From positions 1-64,000 of the forward strand of contig NZ_PEBH01000007.1 of NCBI RefSeq assembly GCF_008698235.1: a stretch of DNA of 64,000 nt. Reading direction: 5' to 3'. Made by a program: the position numbers and the translations under genes. The notes under the pieces are model-generated. The model had not been told where the DNA came from, made no database searches, and saw only the letters and a program-made list of their open reading frames with translations. Below, piece by piece: positions 45,980 through 53,967 of this stretch; the first letter of the stretch is position 1, and every line of letters starts with the position of its first letter. The DNA comes from Bifidobacterium rousetti (GTDB lineage: Bacteria; Actinomycetota; Actinomycetes; Actinomycetales; Bifidobacteriaceae).

Positions 45980-47392
45980 TCACCGCTGACGCCGATGACG
46001 TTCCAACAGGTGATAGCCGAGATAGCACAGGGCGACGAACGGGATCATGTAGTACAGCGTCGTGCGCTGGGTGTCGTCGAGGGCGACGAGGACCAACGCG
46101 CCGATGCACATCGCGATCGCCAGCCACGGCAGGACCGGGAATCCGGGGGCCCGATAGCCGAGCTCGTCAGGCGTATGCCCGGCATCACGCCATTCGCGGC
46201 GGAAGCGGATGTGGCACACGCACACCGAGAACCACACGACCAGAGTCGCCAATCCCGAGACCGCGACGAGCACGAGGTAGACGGTCGATGCGGCGACGAC
46301 CGACGAGAGCAGTGCGAGCAGCGATCCGGCCATCGAGAACAATACGGCCCACACGGGCACGCCGTGGAAGTTGGTCTTCGCGAACCGGGCCGGGATCAGC
46401 CGCTCCTTGGCGAGCGACCACACCATGCGCGAGCACACGTACAGGCCGGAGTTCGCGGCCGAAAGCACGGCGGTCAGCACCACGAAGTTCATCACGTCGC
46501 CGGCGAACGGCATGCCGATCGACTGGAAGACAAGCACGAACGGGCTGGTGTCGACGCCCGACTCGTGCCACGGGATCAGGGCGGCCATCACGCCGATCGA
46601 ACCGATGAAGAAGATCGCGAGACGCAATACGGTCGTGTGCACGGCCTTCGGGATCGCCTTGGACGGGTCGCGGGTCTCGCCGGCCGCGACGCCGACGACC
46701 TCGGTGCCGGAGAACGCGAACACGACGGTCAGCAGGGTGGAGAAGACCGGCGCGAAGCCGTTCGGGAACCAGCCGTCGGCCACGAAGTTGCCGAACAAGG
46801 GGGCCGAATCGTAGCCAGCGATCGGAATCGCCCCGAAGATCGCCAACAGGCCGATCACGATGAACGCGACGATCGCGAACACCTTGATCGACGCGAACCA
46901 GAACTCCGCTTCGCCGTAGAGTCGCACGGACAGGATGTTCAATACGAAGACGACCGCGATGAACACGGCCGACCACACCCAGGTGGGCGACCCCGGGAAC
47001 CAGCGTTGCATCAGAAGCCCCGCGGCGGTGAACTCGCTGGCGAGCGCGACCGCCCAGTTGAGCCAGTAGAGGACCGCGATCACGAACGCGGTGCCGGGGC
47101 CGATGAACCGCTTCGCGTACATGTGGAAGCTGCCGGCGTACGGCATCGCGACGGACAGCTCGCCCAATGAGACCATCACGCAGTACACGAGCAGCGAGCC
47201 GACCGCGTAGGCGAGGATCGCGCCGAGGGGGCCGGCCTGATGGATCGTGTAGCCGGAGGAGACGAACAGTCCGGTGCCGATCACGCCACCCAACGAGATC
47301 ATCGTCAGGTGACGCGACTCCATGCGGCGTTCGAGACCGGTGCGGGCGACGTCGCCCCCGTTTGCGTCCTTGCCTGTGCCGGCGTCGGTCAT
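45980..47392 (-). CDS. APC family amino acid permease
   Basis: 470 residues from MTDAGTGKDANGGDV with AAGGAG upstream. Twelve membrane segments. The first, SLGGVIGTGLFVSSGYTIHQ, carries the substrate-binding GxIGTG motif of the AAT subfamily (lysine, GABA, proline, aromatic permeases). FAFSGTEVVGVAAGETRDP is the typical segment 6 sequence. Exact amino acid not readable. It stands alone, preceded by overlapping palindromes at 47405-47434. Confidence 0.88.
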   Translation of the reverse strand: MTDAGTGKDANGGDVARTGLERRMESRHLTMISLGGVIGTGLFVSSGYTIHQAGPLGAILAYAVGSLLVYCVMVSLGELSVAMPYAGSFHMYAKRFIGPGTAFVIAVLYWLNWAVALASEFTAAGLLMQRWFPGSPTWVWSAVFIAVVFVLNILSVRLYGEAEFWFASIKVFAIVAFIVIGLLAIFGAIPIAGYDSAPLFGNFVADGWFPNGFAPVFSTLLTVVFAFSGTEVVGVAAGETRDPSKAIPKAVHTTVLRLAIFFIGSIGVMAALIPWHESGVDTSPFVLVFQSIGMPFAGDVMNFVVLTAVLSAANSGLYVCSRMVWSLAKERLIPARFAKTNFHGVPVWAVLFSMAGSLLALLSSVVAASTVYLVLVAVSGLATLVVWFSVCVCHIRFRREWRDAGHTPDELGYRAPGFPVLPWLAIAMCIGALVLVALDDTQRTTLYYMIPFVALCYLGYHLLERHRRQR

Positions 47393-47404
47393 GGTGCTCC
47401 TTCC

Positions 47405-47434
47405 GTACGTCATCCGTGCGATGACGTACGTCAT
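47405..47434. promoter_or_regulatory. Nested ACGTACGTCAT palindromes upstream of the amino acid permease
   Basis: ATGACGTACGTCAT (47421-47434) is a perfect 14-bp palindrome, and CGTACGTCAT occurs again at 47405-47414 with its inverse following. They lie 13-42 bases before the permease start, where an operator would act. Confidence 0.5.
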
Positions 47435-47504
47435 GATAGCAACGGGGCGACGCCGGCTCGAATCAGTTCGGGAGATTCACAGGACAGGATTCACAGGACA
47501 GGAT

Positions 47505-47894
47505 TCACAGGACGGCGATCGCGTCGATCTCGACAAGCGCGCCCTTGGGGATGTCGTTGCCGCCGAACGCGACGCGGGCCGGCTTGACGGAGCCAATGAA
47601 GACCTCGGCGTAGCGGGCGTCGACCTCCTTGAAGTCCTCGACGTTCTTCAGGTAGATCGTCGCGCGGCACACGTGCTCGATGCCGGTGCCGGCGGTGTCG
47701 AGGATGTGCTTGATGTTCTTCAGGGCCTGCGCGGCCTGCTCGCCGGCGGTGTCGCCCGCCAGTTCGCCGGTGGCCGGATCGATGCCCAGCTGGCCGGACA
47801 CGAACACGAAGCCGTTGGCCTTGACCGCCTGGCTGTACGCGCCCAATGCGGCCGGCGCCTCGGAGGTCGCGACCGCTTCCATCTTCTCGCTCAT
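47505..47894 (-). CDS. ridA: RidA family enamine/imine deaminase
   Basis: 129 residues, typical length. Features: APAALGAYSQAVKANGFVFV, SGQLGIDPATGELA, ALKNIKHILDTAG, and the catalytic-site arginine in IEHVCRATIYLKN. It clears reactive 2-aminoacrylate and related imines released by PLP enzymes. Single gene; three 16-base direct repeats precede it. Confidence 0.92.
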   Translation of the reverse strand: MSEKMEAVATSEAPAALGAYSQAVKANGFVFVSGQLGIDPATGELAGDTAGEQAAQALKNIKHILDTAGTGIEHVCRATIYLKNVEDFKEVDARYAEVFIGSVKPARVAFGGNDIPKGALVEIDAIAVL

Positions 47895-47925
47895 ATGCGC
47901 TCCTTATTCCATGTGTGGGATATAT

Positions 47926-47968
47926 CGGTCGTCGGATATATCGGCCATCGGATATATCGGTCCTGACG
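47926..47968. repeat. Three GGATATATCGG direct repeats upstream of ridA
   Basis: Three tandem ~16-base units, each with the palindromic core GATATATC, start about 30 bases upstream of the ridA start. One could provide a -10 element on the minus strand; together they may bind a regulator. Confidence 0.55.
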
Positions 47969-48013
47969 GCCTAGACCGTCACTTCCGCCATGCCGAGAAC
48001 CGGGACCTGACTA

Positions 48014-48375
48014 TGGCGTACGTTTCCCGAGGCTAACCATGGTCGGACCACACGAACCGTACGTTACCCGACACAGTAGCGTACGTTCGTTGCGGTGTAT
48101 GGGCCGATGACCACGTTTTGCGTACCCTGAACGTTGACCGGACATCATACCTGTCGTCTCCATTACCGTGTGGCGTACGTTCCCGGTGGCCATTCAGCCG
48201 ACAACCTCCGGGAACGTACGGTGAAACGACGTCAGAGTACGTTCCATCGGCCTATCCGACTGATCTTCCGGGGAAACGTACTGTGAGCAGAGGTCAGAGT
48301 ACGTTTCCCCGGATCGGCGGATGAATAACCCCGGGGAACGTACGCTGAGCCACAATCAACGTACGTTCCACGGGG
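48014..48375. repeat. GTACG palindrome array, locus 2
   Basis: At least three clear inverted repeats: 13-bp arms CGTACGTTCCCGG (48174-48186/48208-48220), 15-bp arms (48268-48282/48298-48312), and CCCCGGGGAACGTACG (48329-48344/48360-48375, one mismatch). Degenerate GTACG copies precede them. Core motif TCAGCGTACGTTCC is shared with the loci at 18032 and 51037. Confidence 0.8.
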
Positions 48376-48414
48376 CCAAGGTTCCCGACCTGTGGGAGAC
48401 GGGAACGAGGGGAG

Positions 48415-48535
48415 GTCGGACCGAGGATGGGTGAGTCAGACCGGGAAGGTCAGACATAGGTGGCGCAGACCAGAGTTAGTCAGACCACGGTAGTCAAGCC
48501 TAGGTAGTTAAACCTCAGTAGTCAGACCGAGGCCG
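48415..48535. repeat. Degenerate GTCAGACC minisatellite
   Basis: Irregular repeats of GTCAGACC with TAGGTAGT fillers directly after the GTACG array and just before the stop of the phosphodiesterase gene. No gene seen. Confidence 0.65.
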
Positions 48536-48539
48536 GATG

Positions 48540-49820
48540 TCAGTTACCTGATGTGAACCCGCGGAGACGTTTGAGACCCTCGTCACTGACGCGGATCATG
48601 TGGCGGTCCACGGTCCTGACCACTTTGCGGGCGTTACCGCCGAGGATGCCGTCGGCGCCGAGGCTCAATGTCGTGTTGCCCTTACGGTAGTCGTCGCTCA
48701 CGCCGGCGAACACCGGGATGTTGTCCCGGCGGGCGCGGGCAAGGACCGCGAGATTGATGCGGTCGCCGCGCATGACGACGAAGCTCGCGTCCTTGGGCCA
48801 GTCGACCGGGGTCCCCGGCACCGGGCTCACGCACTTGCCGACCGACCAGTCGGGGTGGCGCTTGTGAATCAGCGAGATCGCACGGTCGGACGTGGACATG
48901 AGCATCGTGCGGTCGGCGAACCTTGCGTCCTCGATGCGGGACATCACCGCGTCGGTGAGGGCCGGCGCGTGACGGTCGTCGGTCTTCAGATGCAGCAGCA
49001 GACCGGTGTGGTCGTTGACGTGCTGCGCGGTTTCGATGGCCTGCACGAGGGTCGGGATGTGGAAGTCCTCATCGTGCTGTCGCATCGTCATGCGCTGCAG
49101 CTCGTCCGTGGTCAGGTCGCTGACCGGCACGTCGACGTGGTCGGCGGACAGTCGCCCGGTCTTGCGGTCATGGAAGACGACCGGGACTTTGTCGGCGTCG
49201 AGTCGCACGTCGATCTCGGAATAGTCGGCGCCGCGTGCGCCCGCGTTGGCGATCGCGTGCAGCGAGTTCTCGGGGGCGGAGTCGTCGCCGCGATGCACGA
49301 TCGCGAGCGGACGGACCGTCCAGTCGGAGGAGGACGGGGTGGCGCCGGCGCGTTCGGCGACCGATCCGCCGGACCGGGACGCCGTGCCACCGGACGTGCC
49401 GGACGTACCAGCGGCACCGGTTGTGCCGGTTGTGCCGGTCGTGCCGGAGTCCACTCCCAAGATCGTATGGGCCGGCGCGACGATACCGGTGTCGCGTTCG
49501 CGCCGACGCAGGTTCGCCACCATCGCGACGCCGGTGATCAGCGAGAACGAGATCAACAGCACAACGAGCTGGATGAGCCAGTGGCGGCGGACCTGCGCAC
49601 GGCTCCACACCTCGGTAGTTGCTCCGGTCGGCGTATCGACTGGCACCTCAGCCGACACGGTCGCGGCGGCAACCGTCGTGAGCGTATCCGCGGCCATGCC
49701 CGGCACACCCACGCCCGCCGAGGCCGACACGTCCACAGCCACATCCGACACACCCGCGGCCAGCTTCGCCTCCGTCATGCTCTCGCCGGTGATTCGCGGT
49801 TCACGGTTTTCGTTCGTCAT
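48540..49820 (-). CDS. Membrane-anchored glycerophosphodiester phosphodiesterase
   Basis: 426 residues; ATG at 49820 with AGGAGG seven bases upstream. Ala/Val/Thr-rich cytoplasmic N-terminus (~85), one membrane segment (about 90-110), a Gly/Thr/Ser linker, then a GDPD domain: AIVHRGDDSAPENSLHAI near residue 180, YSEIDVRLDADKVPVVFHDR (metal Glu/Asp and catalytic His), and ILGGNARKVV at the end. It should hydrolyse deacylated phospholipid or teichoic-type diesters outside the membrane. Confidence 0.85.
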   Translation of the reverse strand: MTNENREPRITGESMTEAKLAAGVSDVAVDVSASAGVGVPGMAADTLTTVAAATVSAEVPVDTPTGATTEVWSRAQVRRHWLIQLVVLLISFSLITGVAMVANLRRRERDTGIVAPAHTILGVDSGTTGTTGTTGAAGTSGTSGGTASRSGGSVAERAGATPSSSDWTVRPLAIVHRGDDSAPENSLHAIANAGARGADYSEIDVRLDADKVPVVFHDRKTGRLSADHVDVPVSDLTTDELQRMTMRQHDEDFHIPTLVQAIETAQHVNDHTGLLLHLKTDDRHAPALTDAVMSRIEDARFADRTMLMSTSDRAISLIHKRHPDWSVGKCVSPVPGTPVDWPKDASFVVMRGDRINLAVLARARRDNIPVFAGVSDDYRKGNTTLSLGADGILGGNARKVVRTVDRHMIRVSDEGLKRLRGFTSGN

Positions 49821-50202
49821 CACACACCTCCTGACGCTTCCGCCGAAACGTCGTCGGCCGGTTCCGGCGCGTCCGACGATCCGGACTGTGGCTGAGCATC
49901 GCCCCGACCCCCATCGATCAGAGAGTGACCGGTCGCGGCGACTGATGGGAATCCGCTGGGATACGTTTCCGGCGGTTCACCATCCGTTCAGCTCATCGCA
50001 GCTCATTATGGGGCGTGACTCTGGTATCCGTCACGGTTTTCAAGGCATGTTCATGGGTTAATCAGGGTATTTTCAGGGTCCCCGCCAACCGTCCCCGAGC
50101 GGGCGGTAGGGGACGCGCGACGGAGAAAAATCACCCTTGGGGGCGCCGGCGGAGGCACGCATGATCGACCGGAATCAGGTGCGGCAATCGAGGAAAAAGC
50201 GA
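49821..50202. other. Region between PH-domain and phosphodiesterase genes
   Basis: 382 bases, no gene. It holds a hairpin CGTCCCC/GGGGACG (50090-50096/50109-50115), which probably ends the PH-domain transcript, and presumably the phosphodiesterase promoter. Nothing else recognised. Confidence 0.4.
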
Positions 50203-50655
50203 TCAGCCGGCGTAGTAGCCCTCCGACTCGGCGCTCGCGCCATCGCCGTCGTACCCGGCGTCACCGTAACCGGCGTCGTACGAGCCGTCGCCCATGTACT
50301 CGCGCGCGCTCACACGGTTCACGTTGCGCGACTCGTCGACCGCGCGCTGGATGACGCGTCGCACGTCGAACCCGCGGACGACATTCTTCAGGACCAATTG
50401 GCCGCCGGACGACTGGTCGCGCGTCTCCAGCGTGATCGTCGACAGGCCGAACAGACGTTGCAACAGCGTGCGCGTGAGCGTCAGGTCGACGACGCGGAAC
50501 AGCTTCGTCACGTCGTAGGTCTCGCGCAGAATGCCGGACTTGACCGCGATCTCGTCATTGGTCAACGTGTAGGTGGTGAAGGTGAAGGGCGTGCGGCACC
50601 AGTTGCGCTTGCGCTGCGACCAGATGATGTCGCCATCGGCCATGCTGTTGGACAT
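50203..50655 (-). CDS. PH-domain (bPH) protein
   Basis: 150 residues. Core about residues 10-105: YTLTNDEIAVKSGILRETYD, LFRVVDLTLTRTLLQRLFGL, STITLETRDQSSGGQLVLKN, which is the bacterial PH (YdbS/YdbT-like) pattern but without membrane segments. The C-terminal 40 residues are a Gly/Tyr/Asp-rich tail (GDGSYDAGYGDAGYDGDG), likely disordered. Function unknown. Confidence 0.78.
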   Translation of the reverse strand: MSNSMADGDIIWSQRKRNWCRTPFTFTTYTLTNDEIAVKSGILRETYDVTKLFRVVDLTLTRTLLQRLFGLSTITLETRDQSSGGQLVLKNVVRGFDVRRVIQRAVDESRNVNRVSAREYMGDGSYDAGYGDAGYDGDGASAESEGYYAG

Positions 50656-50766
50656 CGGAGGTTCCTTTCGTTGAGGACCGATACGGTTCCTATCGTATCG
50701 GCCGACGAGGCCGAAGGGAACAGACGTGGCCGGCGAAAGGTGGGCACGAGACGCCCGAGAATGACG

Positions 50767-50790
50767 AAACCCCGGACGAATCCGGGGTTT
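50767..50790 (-). terminator. Terminator of tRNA-Asn
   Basis: 10-bp perfect arms AAACCCCGGA/TCCGGGGTTT, four-base loop, four bases after the CCA end on the minus strand. Confidence 0.85.
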
Positions 50791-50793
50791 CCG

Positions 50794-50869
<76 letters not shown>

Positions 50870-50876
50870 ATGCGCT

Positions 50877-51378
50877 TGTGCTCATGAACCGTGAACGGCT
50901 CTTGCGCACAAGTCATGTAGTGTACACACACTTCAGCGGAATGCAAATCGGGCCATCGCGTCACCGTGTCGCGCCGATAGACGGTGCCGACGGTCATGAC
51001 CGGCGTGCGAGCGCCAACAGGCCTGACCCCCGTTTGCGTACGCCGAGTCCGATTCAGCGTACGTCCTCCGTGGCCATCCGATCATTGCCCCATGATTTCG
51101 TACGCCGACACGAGCTCAGCATACGAAATCACGGGGCATCGGGCGTCAACCCGCCGGGGACGGACACTGACACGGGGTCAGCGTACGTTCCCTGTGGGAA
51201 ACCGGCACCAGCCCACGGTGTTCGTACACGGGCTGCATATAAAAAATGGATTGACGAACAGACCGTCAAGTCGACTCGATGAGGGGGCACTTGCGTTAGC
51301 AATGTCCCCGATTTGTCCCCGATGTACAGACAAGGCGGAACACAAGGGATTACACCCCTTGGAATTCCGCCATTTTCG
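50877..51378. repeat. GTACG palindrome array, locus 3, and tRNA-Arg 3' flank
   Basis: 502 bases without a gene. Palindromes: GCGTACGCCGAG/..CAGCGTAC (51036-51062) and arms TGCCCCATGATTTCGTA with complement (51086-51102/51122-51138, one mismatch). TCAGCGTACGTTCCCTGTGG at 51178 nearly matches 18256. At 51333-51371 a hairpin GGCGGAA/TTCCGCC with an inner CAAGGG stem follows tRNA-Arg, and CGATTTGTCCCCGATG stands next to it. Confidence 0.65.
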
Positions 51379-51451
51379 TGGGCCCAAAGGGGATCGAACC
51401 CTCGACCTTCTGTTCCGGAGACAGACGCTCTATCCACTGAGCTACGGACCC
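51379..51451 (-). tRNA. tRNA-Arg (CCG anticodon)
   Basis: Acceptor GGGTCCG pairs with TGGGCCC (two G-U pairs), D arm GCTC/GAGC, anticodon stem TCTGT/ACAGA with loop CTCCGGA, T loop TTCGATC. The CCA end is not encoded (CGA follows the discriminator). Confidence 0.95.
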
Positions 51452-51537
51452 ATGCACCACACACGGAACACGCTACGAGTGCAACGCAACTCCCCTACTG
51501 TACACCACCTCCGCGCCCGGCGCACCTCACTTCGGAC

Positions 51538-51744
51538 CTTTCTGCGTTATAAGGGGTACATTTCGCCCATCGCGGACATCTATCTCGCTTACGAGGGGTA
51601 CCTGGTGCAAGTACAAACGCTTCGAAACGGCTTGCTTGTCACGAAGCTTAGCCGTTTTCATGTCCTATTACTCCGGCCAAGTACCCCTCATAAGCGAGAT
51701 AGATGTCCGTGAACCATGAAAAGTACCCCTTGTAATGCAGAAAG
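51538..51744. repeat. Long imperfect inverted repeat (68-nt arms) beside tRNA-Arg
   Basis: Left arm 51538-51605 and right arm 51677-51744 pair at roughly 84% by eye, including AAGGGGTAC blocks and a 19-nt perfect block GGACATCTATCTCGCTTA. The 71-nt loop has its own hairpin (CGAAACGGCT/AGCCGTTTT). No gene inside. It ends about 90 bases before the CYTH gene. Confidence 0.8.
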
Positions 51745-51834
51745 CTCACAGAAAACTCGGCGAAGCCCTTCAAAACCGCCTTCAAAACCGCCCGTTCACC
51801 CCGTTTTCCGAGCGGCTGCCGCTACACTTGAGGT

Positions 51835-52464
51835 ATGTCCGAGCCTGTGAACGATTTCGAGTACGAGCGTCGGTTCTTCTGCCGCGAGATGCCCGCCGAA
51901 TACGATGACGGCGACACCCCCACGCTGATCCTGCAAAGCTATTACGTGCACGCCGACAACTACGCGTTGCGTGTCCGACTCAAATCGCACGACATCCGCG
52001 TCGCGATGACGCCCGATCTCGACCCGATGGACGTGCTCGAACACTACCGCGACCGGTTCTCCTCCGCGTACGTGACGGTCAAGGGACCGTCCGTGGGCGG
52101 CACACGCTATGAGATGGAGCACGCGATCGACACGCGCATCGCGACCGAGCTGGTGCAGCGCGGCGGCGCGCTCATCATCAAAAATCGTTATTCGGTGTGG
52201 ATCGCTGAGGACGGCTGGAGCGTCGACGTGTTCGGCGGGGCGAACGCGCCGCTGGTCGTGGCCGAGGCGGAACGCGCCACCCCGGTCACGAACCTGACGA
52301 TCCCGCGGTTCTGCATCACCGAGATCACCGACCAGCCGCGGTTCAACAACGACGGGCTGGCCGGACGTCCGTTCAGCGAGTGGCGGGACGACTTCGAACG
52401 GGAGCTCGCCGCGAACGGGCCGCACTTCCAGCCGTATTTCGGCACGAACCGGCGGATGGAGTAG
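51835..52464 (+). CDS. CYTH-domain protein (triphosphate tunnel metalloenzyme fold)
   Basis: 209 residues. The N-terminal signature FEYERRFFCREMP is a variant of ExExK (Lys replaced by Arg). Tunnel strands: YALRVRLKSH, YVTVKGPSVG, TRYEMEHAID, IKNRYSVWI, WSVDVFGG and LVVAEAERAT. Such proteins hydrolyse inorganic triphosphate or make cyclic nucleotides; the short bacterial forms usually act on triphosphate. Isolated + strand gene. Confidence 0.78.
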   Translation: MSEPVNDFEYERRFFCREMPAEYDDGDTPTLILQSYYVHADNYALRVRLKSHDIRVAMTPDLDPMDVLEHYRDRFSSAYVTVKGPSVGGTRYEMEHAIDTRIATELVQRGGALIIKNRYSVWIAEDGWSVDVFGGANAPLVVAEAERATPVTNLTIPRFCITEITDQPRFNNDGLAGRPFSEWRDDFERELAANGPHFQPYFGTNRRME

Positions 52465-52477
52465 GGATATAACTCCC

Positions 52478-52580
52478 CCCTATCCCCCCCAGCCAGCTTC
52501 GCTGACAGCCCCTCGTCAGGGGGCCACCGTCCCAGCGGAGATGATGACCCACAGCTGGCTGACAGCCAACTGGTCAGAGG
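52478..52580. repeat. CCCCCAGCCAGCTTCGCTGACAG-type intergenic repeat
   Basis: A C-rich run followed by CAGCTTCGCTG, GCCCCTCGTCAGGGGGC and CAGCTGGCTGACAGCCAACTGG, all palindromic. A related sequence, split by ~100 bases, is at 58022-58175. This type of intergenic sequence is common in bifidobacteria (recall, not searched). Confidence 0.55.
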
Positions 52581-52595
52581 AGAGCCCGAGAAGCT

Positions 52596-53588
52596 TTAGT
52601 ACATGAGGGTCGCAAGGCGGCGGCGGGCGGCCTTGAGCCGTGCGTCGGACGCGTCGGGGATCGCGAAGTACTCGAGCAGACGCTTGCGCACCGGCTCGAT
52701 GTCGGCCTTGTGTCCGGCGGCGACGAAGTCGAGCAGACGGTCGAAGGCGTCCTGGATCTGGCCGCCGATCATATCCACGTCGGCCACCGCGAGCTGCGCC
52801 TCGACGTCGTCGGGCGACGCGGCGGCCGCGGCGCGCACCTCGCGCACGTCAGCGTTCGCGGAACGGGCCAGCAGCAGCGCCTTGGAACGCTCACGCGCGG
52901 CGACCTTGTCGTTCGGATCGGACTCGAGCACCTGCGCGTAGGCCGCCGCGGCGCCCGCATAGTCGCCGGCCTGAGCCAGCTGGTACGCCTCCTGATGCTC
53001 CGGCGGCACGACGTTCGCGCCGGCGCCCGCCACACCCGCGCCATCGGCACCGGTTCCCGCGCCGTCGGCCCCGTCCGCGTTCGGGTCTCCCGAATACGGC
53101 GCCGTGCCGGTCACGCCGGACTGCTGCGCCATCGCGACGATCTTCGGCAGCACCTGATCCTTGATCTGGGCGAGCTCGTCGTCCGTGGCGATGCCCTGCA
53201 GCAACGGCATCGGACGGCCCGCGACCAGCGCGAACAGCGCCGGGGCACCCTGCACCTGCAGCGCCTGCGCGATCGAGGGGTAGGAGGCGATGTCGATACG
53301 CGACATCTGCACCTGCCCCTTCATCGCGTTGACCGCGTCGGCGAGCGCACGCGCCATCGGGAAGAGGCGGTCGTCGGTCGGGATCCACAGGAACAGCAGG
53401 ATCGGGAACGTGGCGGAGGTCTGCACCATCGCCTGGAACGTGTTCTCGGTGGTGTCGATGACGTAGCCGCCGGCCGCGGGCGCACCGCCGGCCTGCCCCG
53501 GCTCCGCCTTCACCTGATGCGCCAGAGCCTCCAGATCGACGGCCCCCGCAAGCGAAACCCCGGGATTGAACTTCGGCTGATCAGCCAT
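52596..53588 (-). CDS. Thioredoxin-fold/TPR protein (CnoX/YbbN-like co-chaperone)
   Basis: 330 residues. N-terminal thioredoxin-like domain (about 40-155), in which the CxxC position reads WIPTDDR, so it has no redox pair. An Ala/Gly linker (about 170-190) leads to C-terminal TPR-like helices (AYQLAQAGDYAGAAAAYAQV, then ANADVREVRAAAAAS). The architecture matches YbbN/CnoX, which hands clients to GroEL/DnaK; the chaperone role is by family. Confidence 0.83.
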   Translation of the reverse strand: MADQPKFNPGVSLAGAVDLEALAHQVKAEPGQAGGAPAAGGYVIDTTENTFQAMVQTSATFPILLFLWIPTDDRLFPMARALADAVNAMKGQVQMSRIDIASYPSIAQALQVQGAPALFALVAGRPMPLLQGIATDDELAQIKDQVLPKIVAMAQQSGVTGTAPYSGDPNADGADGAGTGADGAGVAGAGANVVPPEHQEAYQLAQAGDYAGAAAAYAQVLESDPNDKVAARERSKALLLARSANADVREVRAAAAASPDDVEAQLAVADVDMIGGQIQDAFDRLLDFVAAGHKADIEPVRKRLLEYFAIPDASDARLKAARRRLATLMY

Positions 53589-53726
53589 ACCACGCCTCCA
53601 CTGCTTCGAAACAACTCGATAATGCCGTCACTCATCTTAGTGACAGCGCGGAAGGACCCACGCCAATATCGCCGATCATGAAACGTTCATACGTTGTTTG
53701 CTTTGTCTGTAAATATCTGTCTGTGG

Positions 53727-53936
53727 GGCGTGGGGTGGAATCCGCGTTGCTCGACACACTCAAGGCCGTTCGGCCAAGCTCACGGTCGATCAACGCGGAT
53801 TCCACCCCACGCCAAGTTCCGTACGAAACGCACGTTTACGAACCAAACGAGGAAGGGACCGTGATTCACGTTGCCGGACCGTAGGCTTGGCCGAACGGCC
53901 TTGAGTGTGTCCGGCAACGTGAATCACGGCCCCTTC
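53727..53936. repeat. Two long hairpins with mutually complementary loops
   Basis: Hairpin 1 has perfect 23-bp arms (53727-53749/53791-53813) and a 41-nt loop. Hairpin 2 has 27-nt arms with one mismatch (53852-53878/53910-53936) and a 31-nt loop. Loop segment 53755-53779 and loop segment 53885-53909 are perfect 25-nt reverse complements, and each holds a small GGCCGTTCGGCC-type hairpin. The intervening 38 bases show no structure. No gene lies in 53589-53967. Confidence 0.88.
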
Positions 53937-53967
53937 CGGCCGATCACCCGATCACGAAACGCGCGGG

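Noticed and set aside
48014..48375. Considered as a CRISPR array or as an origin with DnaA boxes
   Set aside because: Repeats are inverted pairs with variable distances; no TTWTNCACA boxes and no dnaA or dnaN nearby.
51129..51464. 111-residue open frame on the minus strand
   Set aside because: Overlaps tRNA-Arg entirely; the start WVRSSVDRASVSGTEGRGF is the well-known translation of a tRNA gene.
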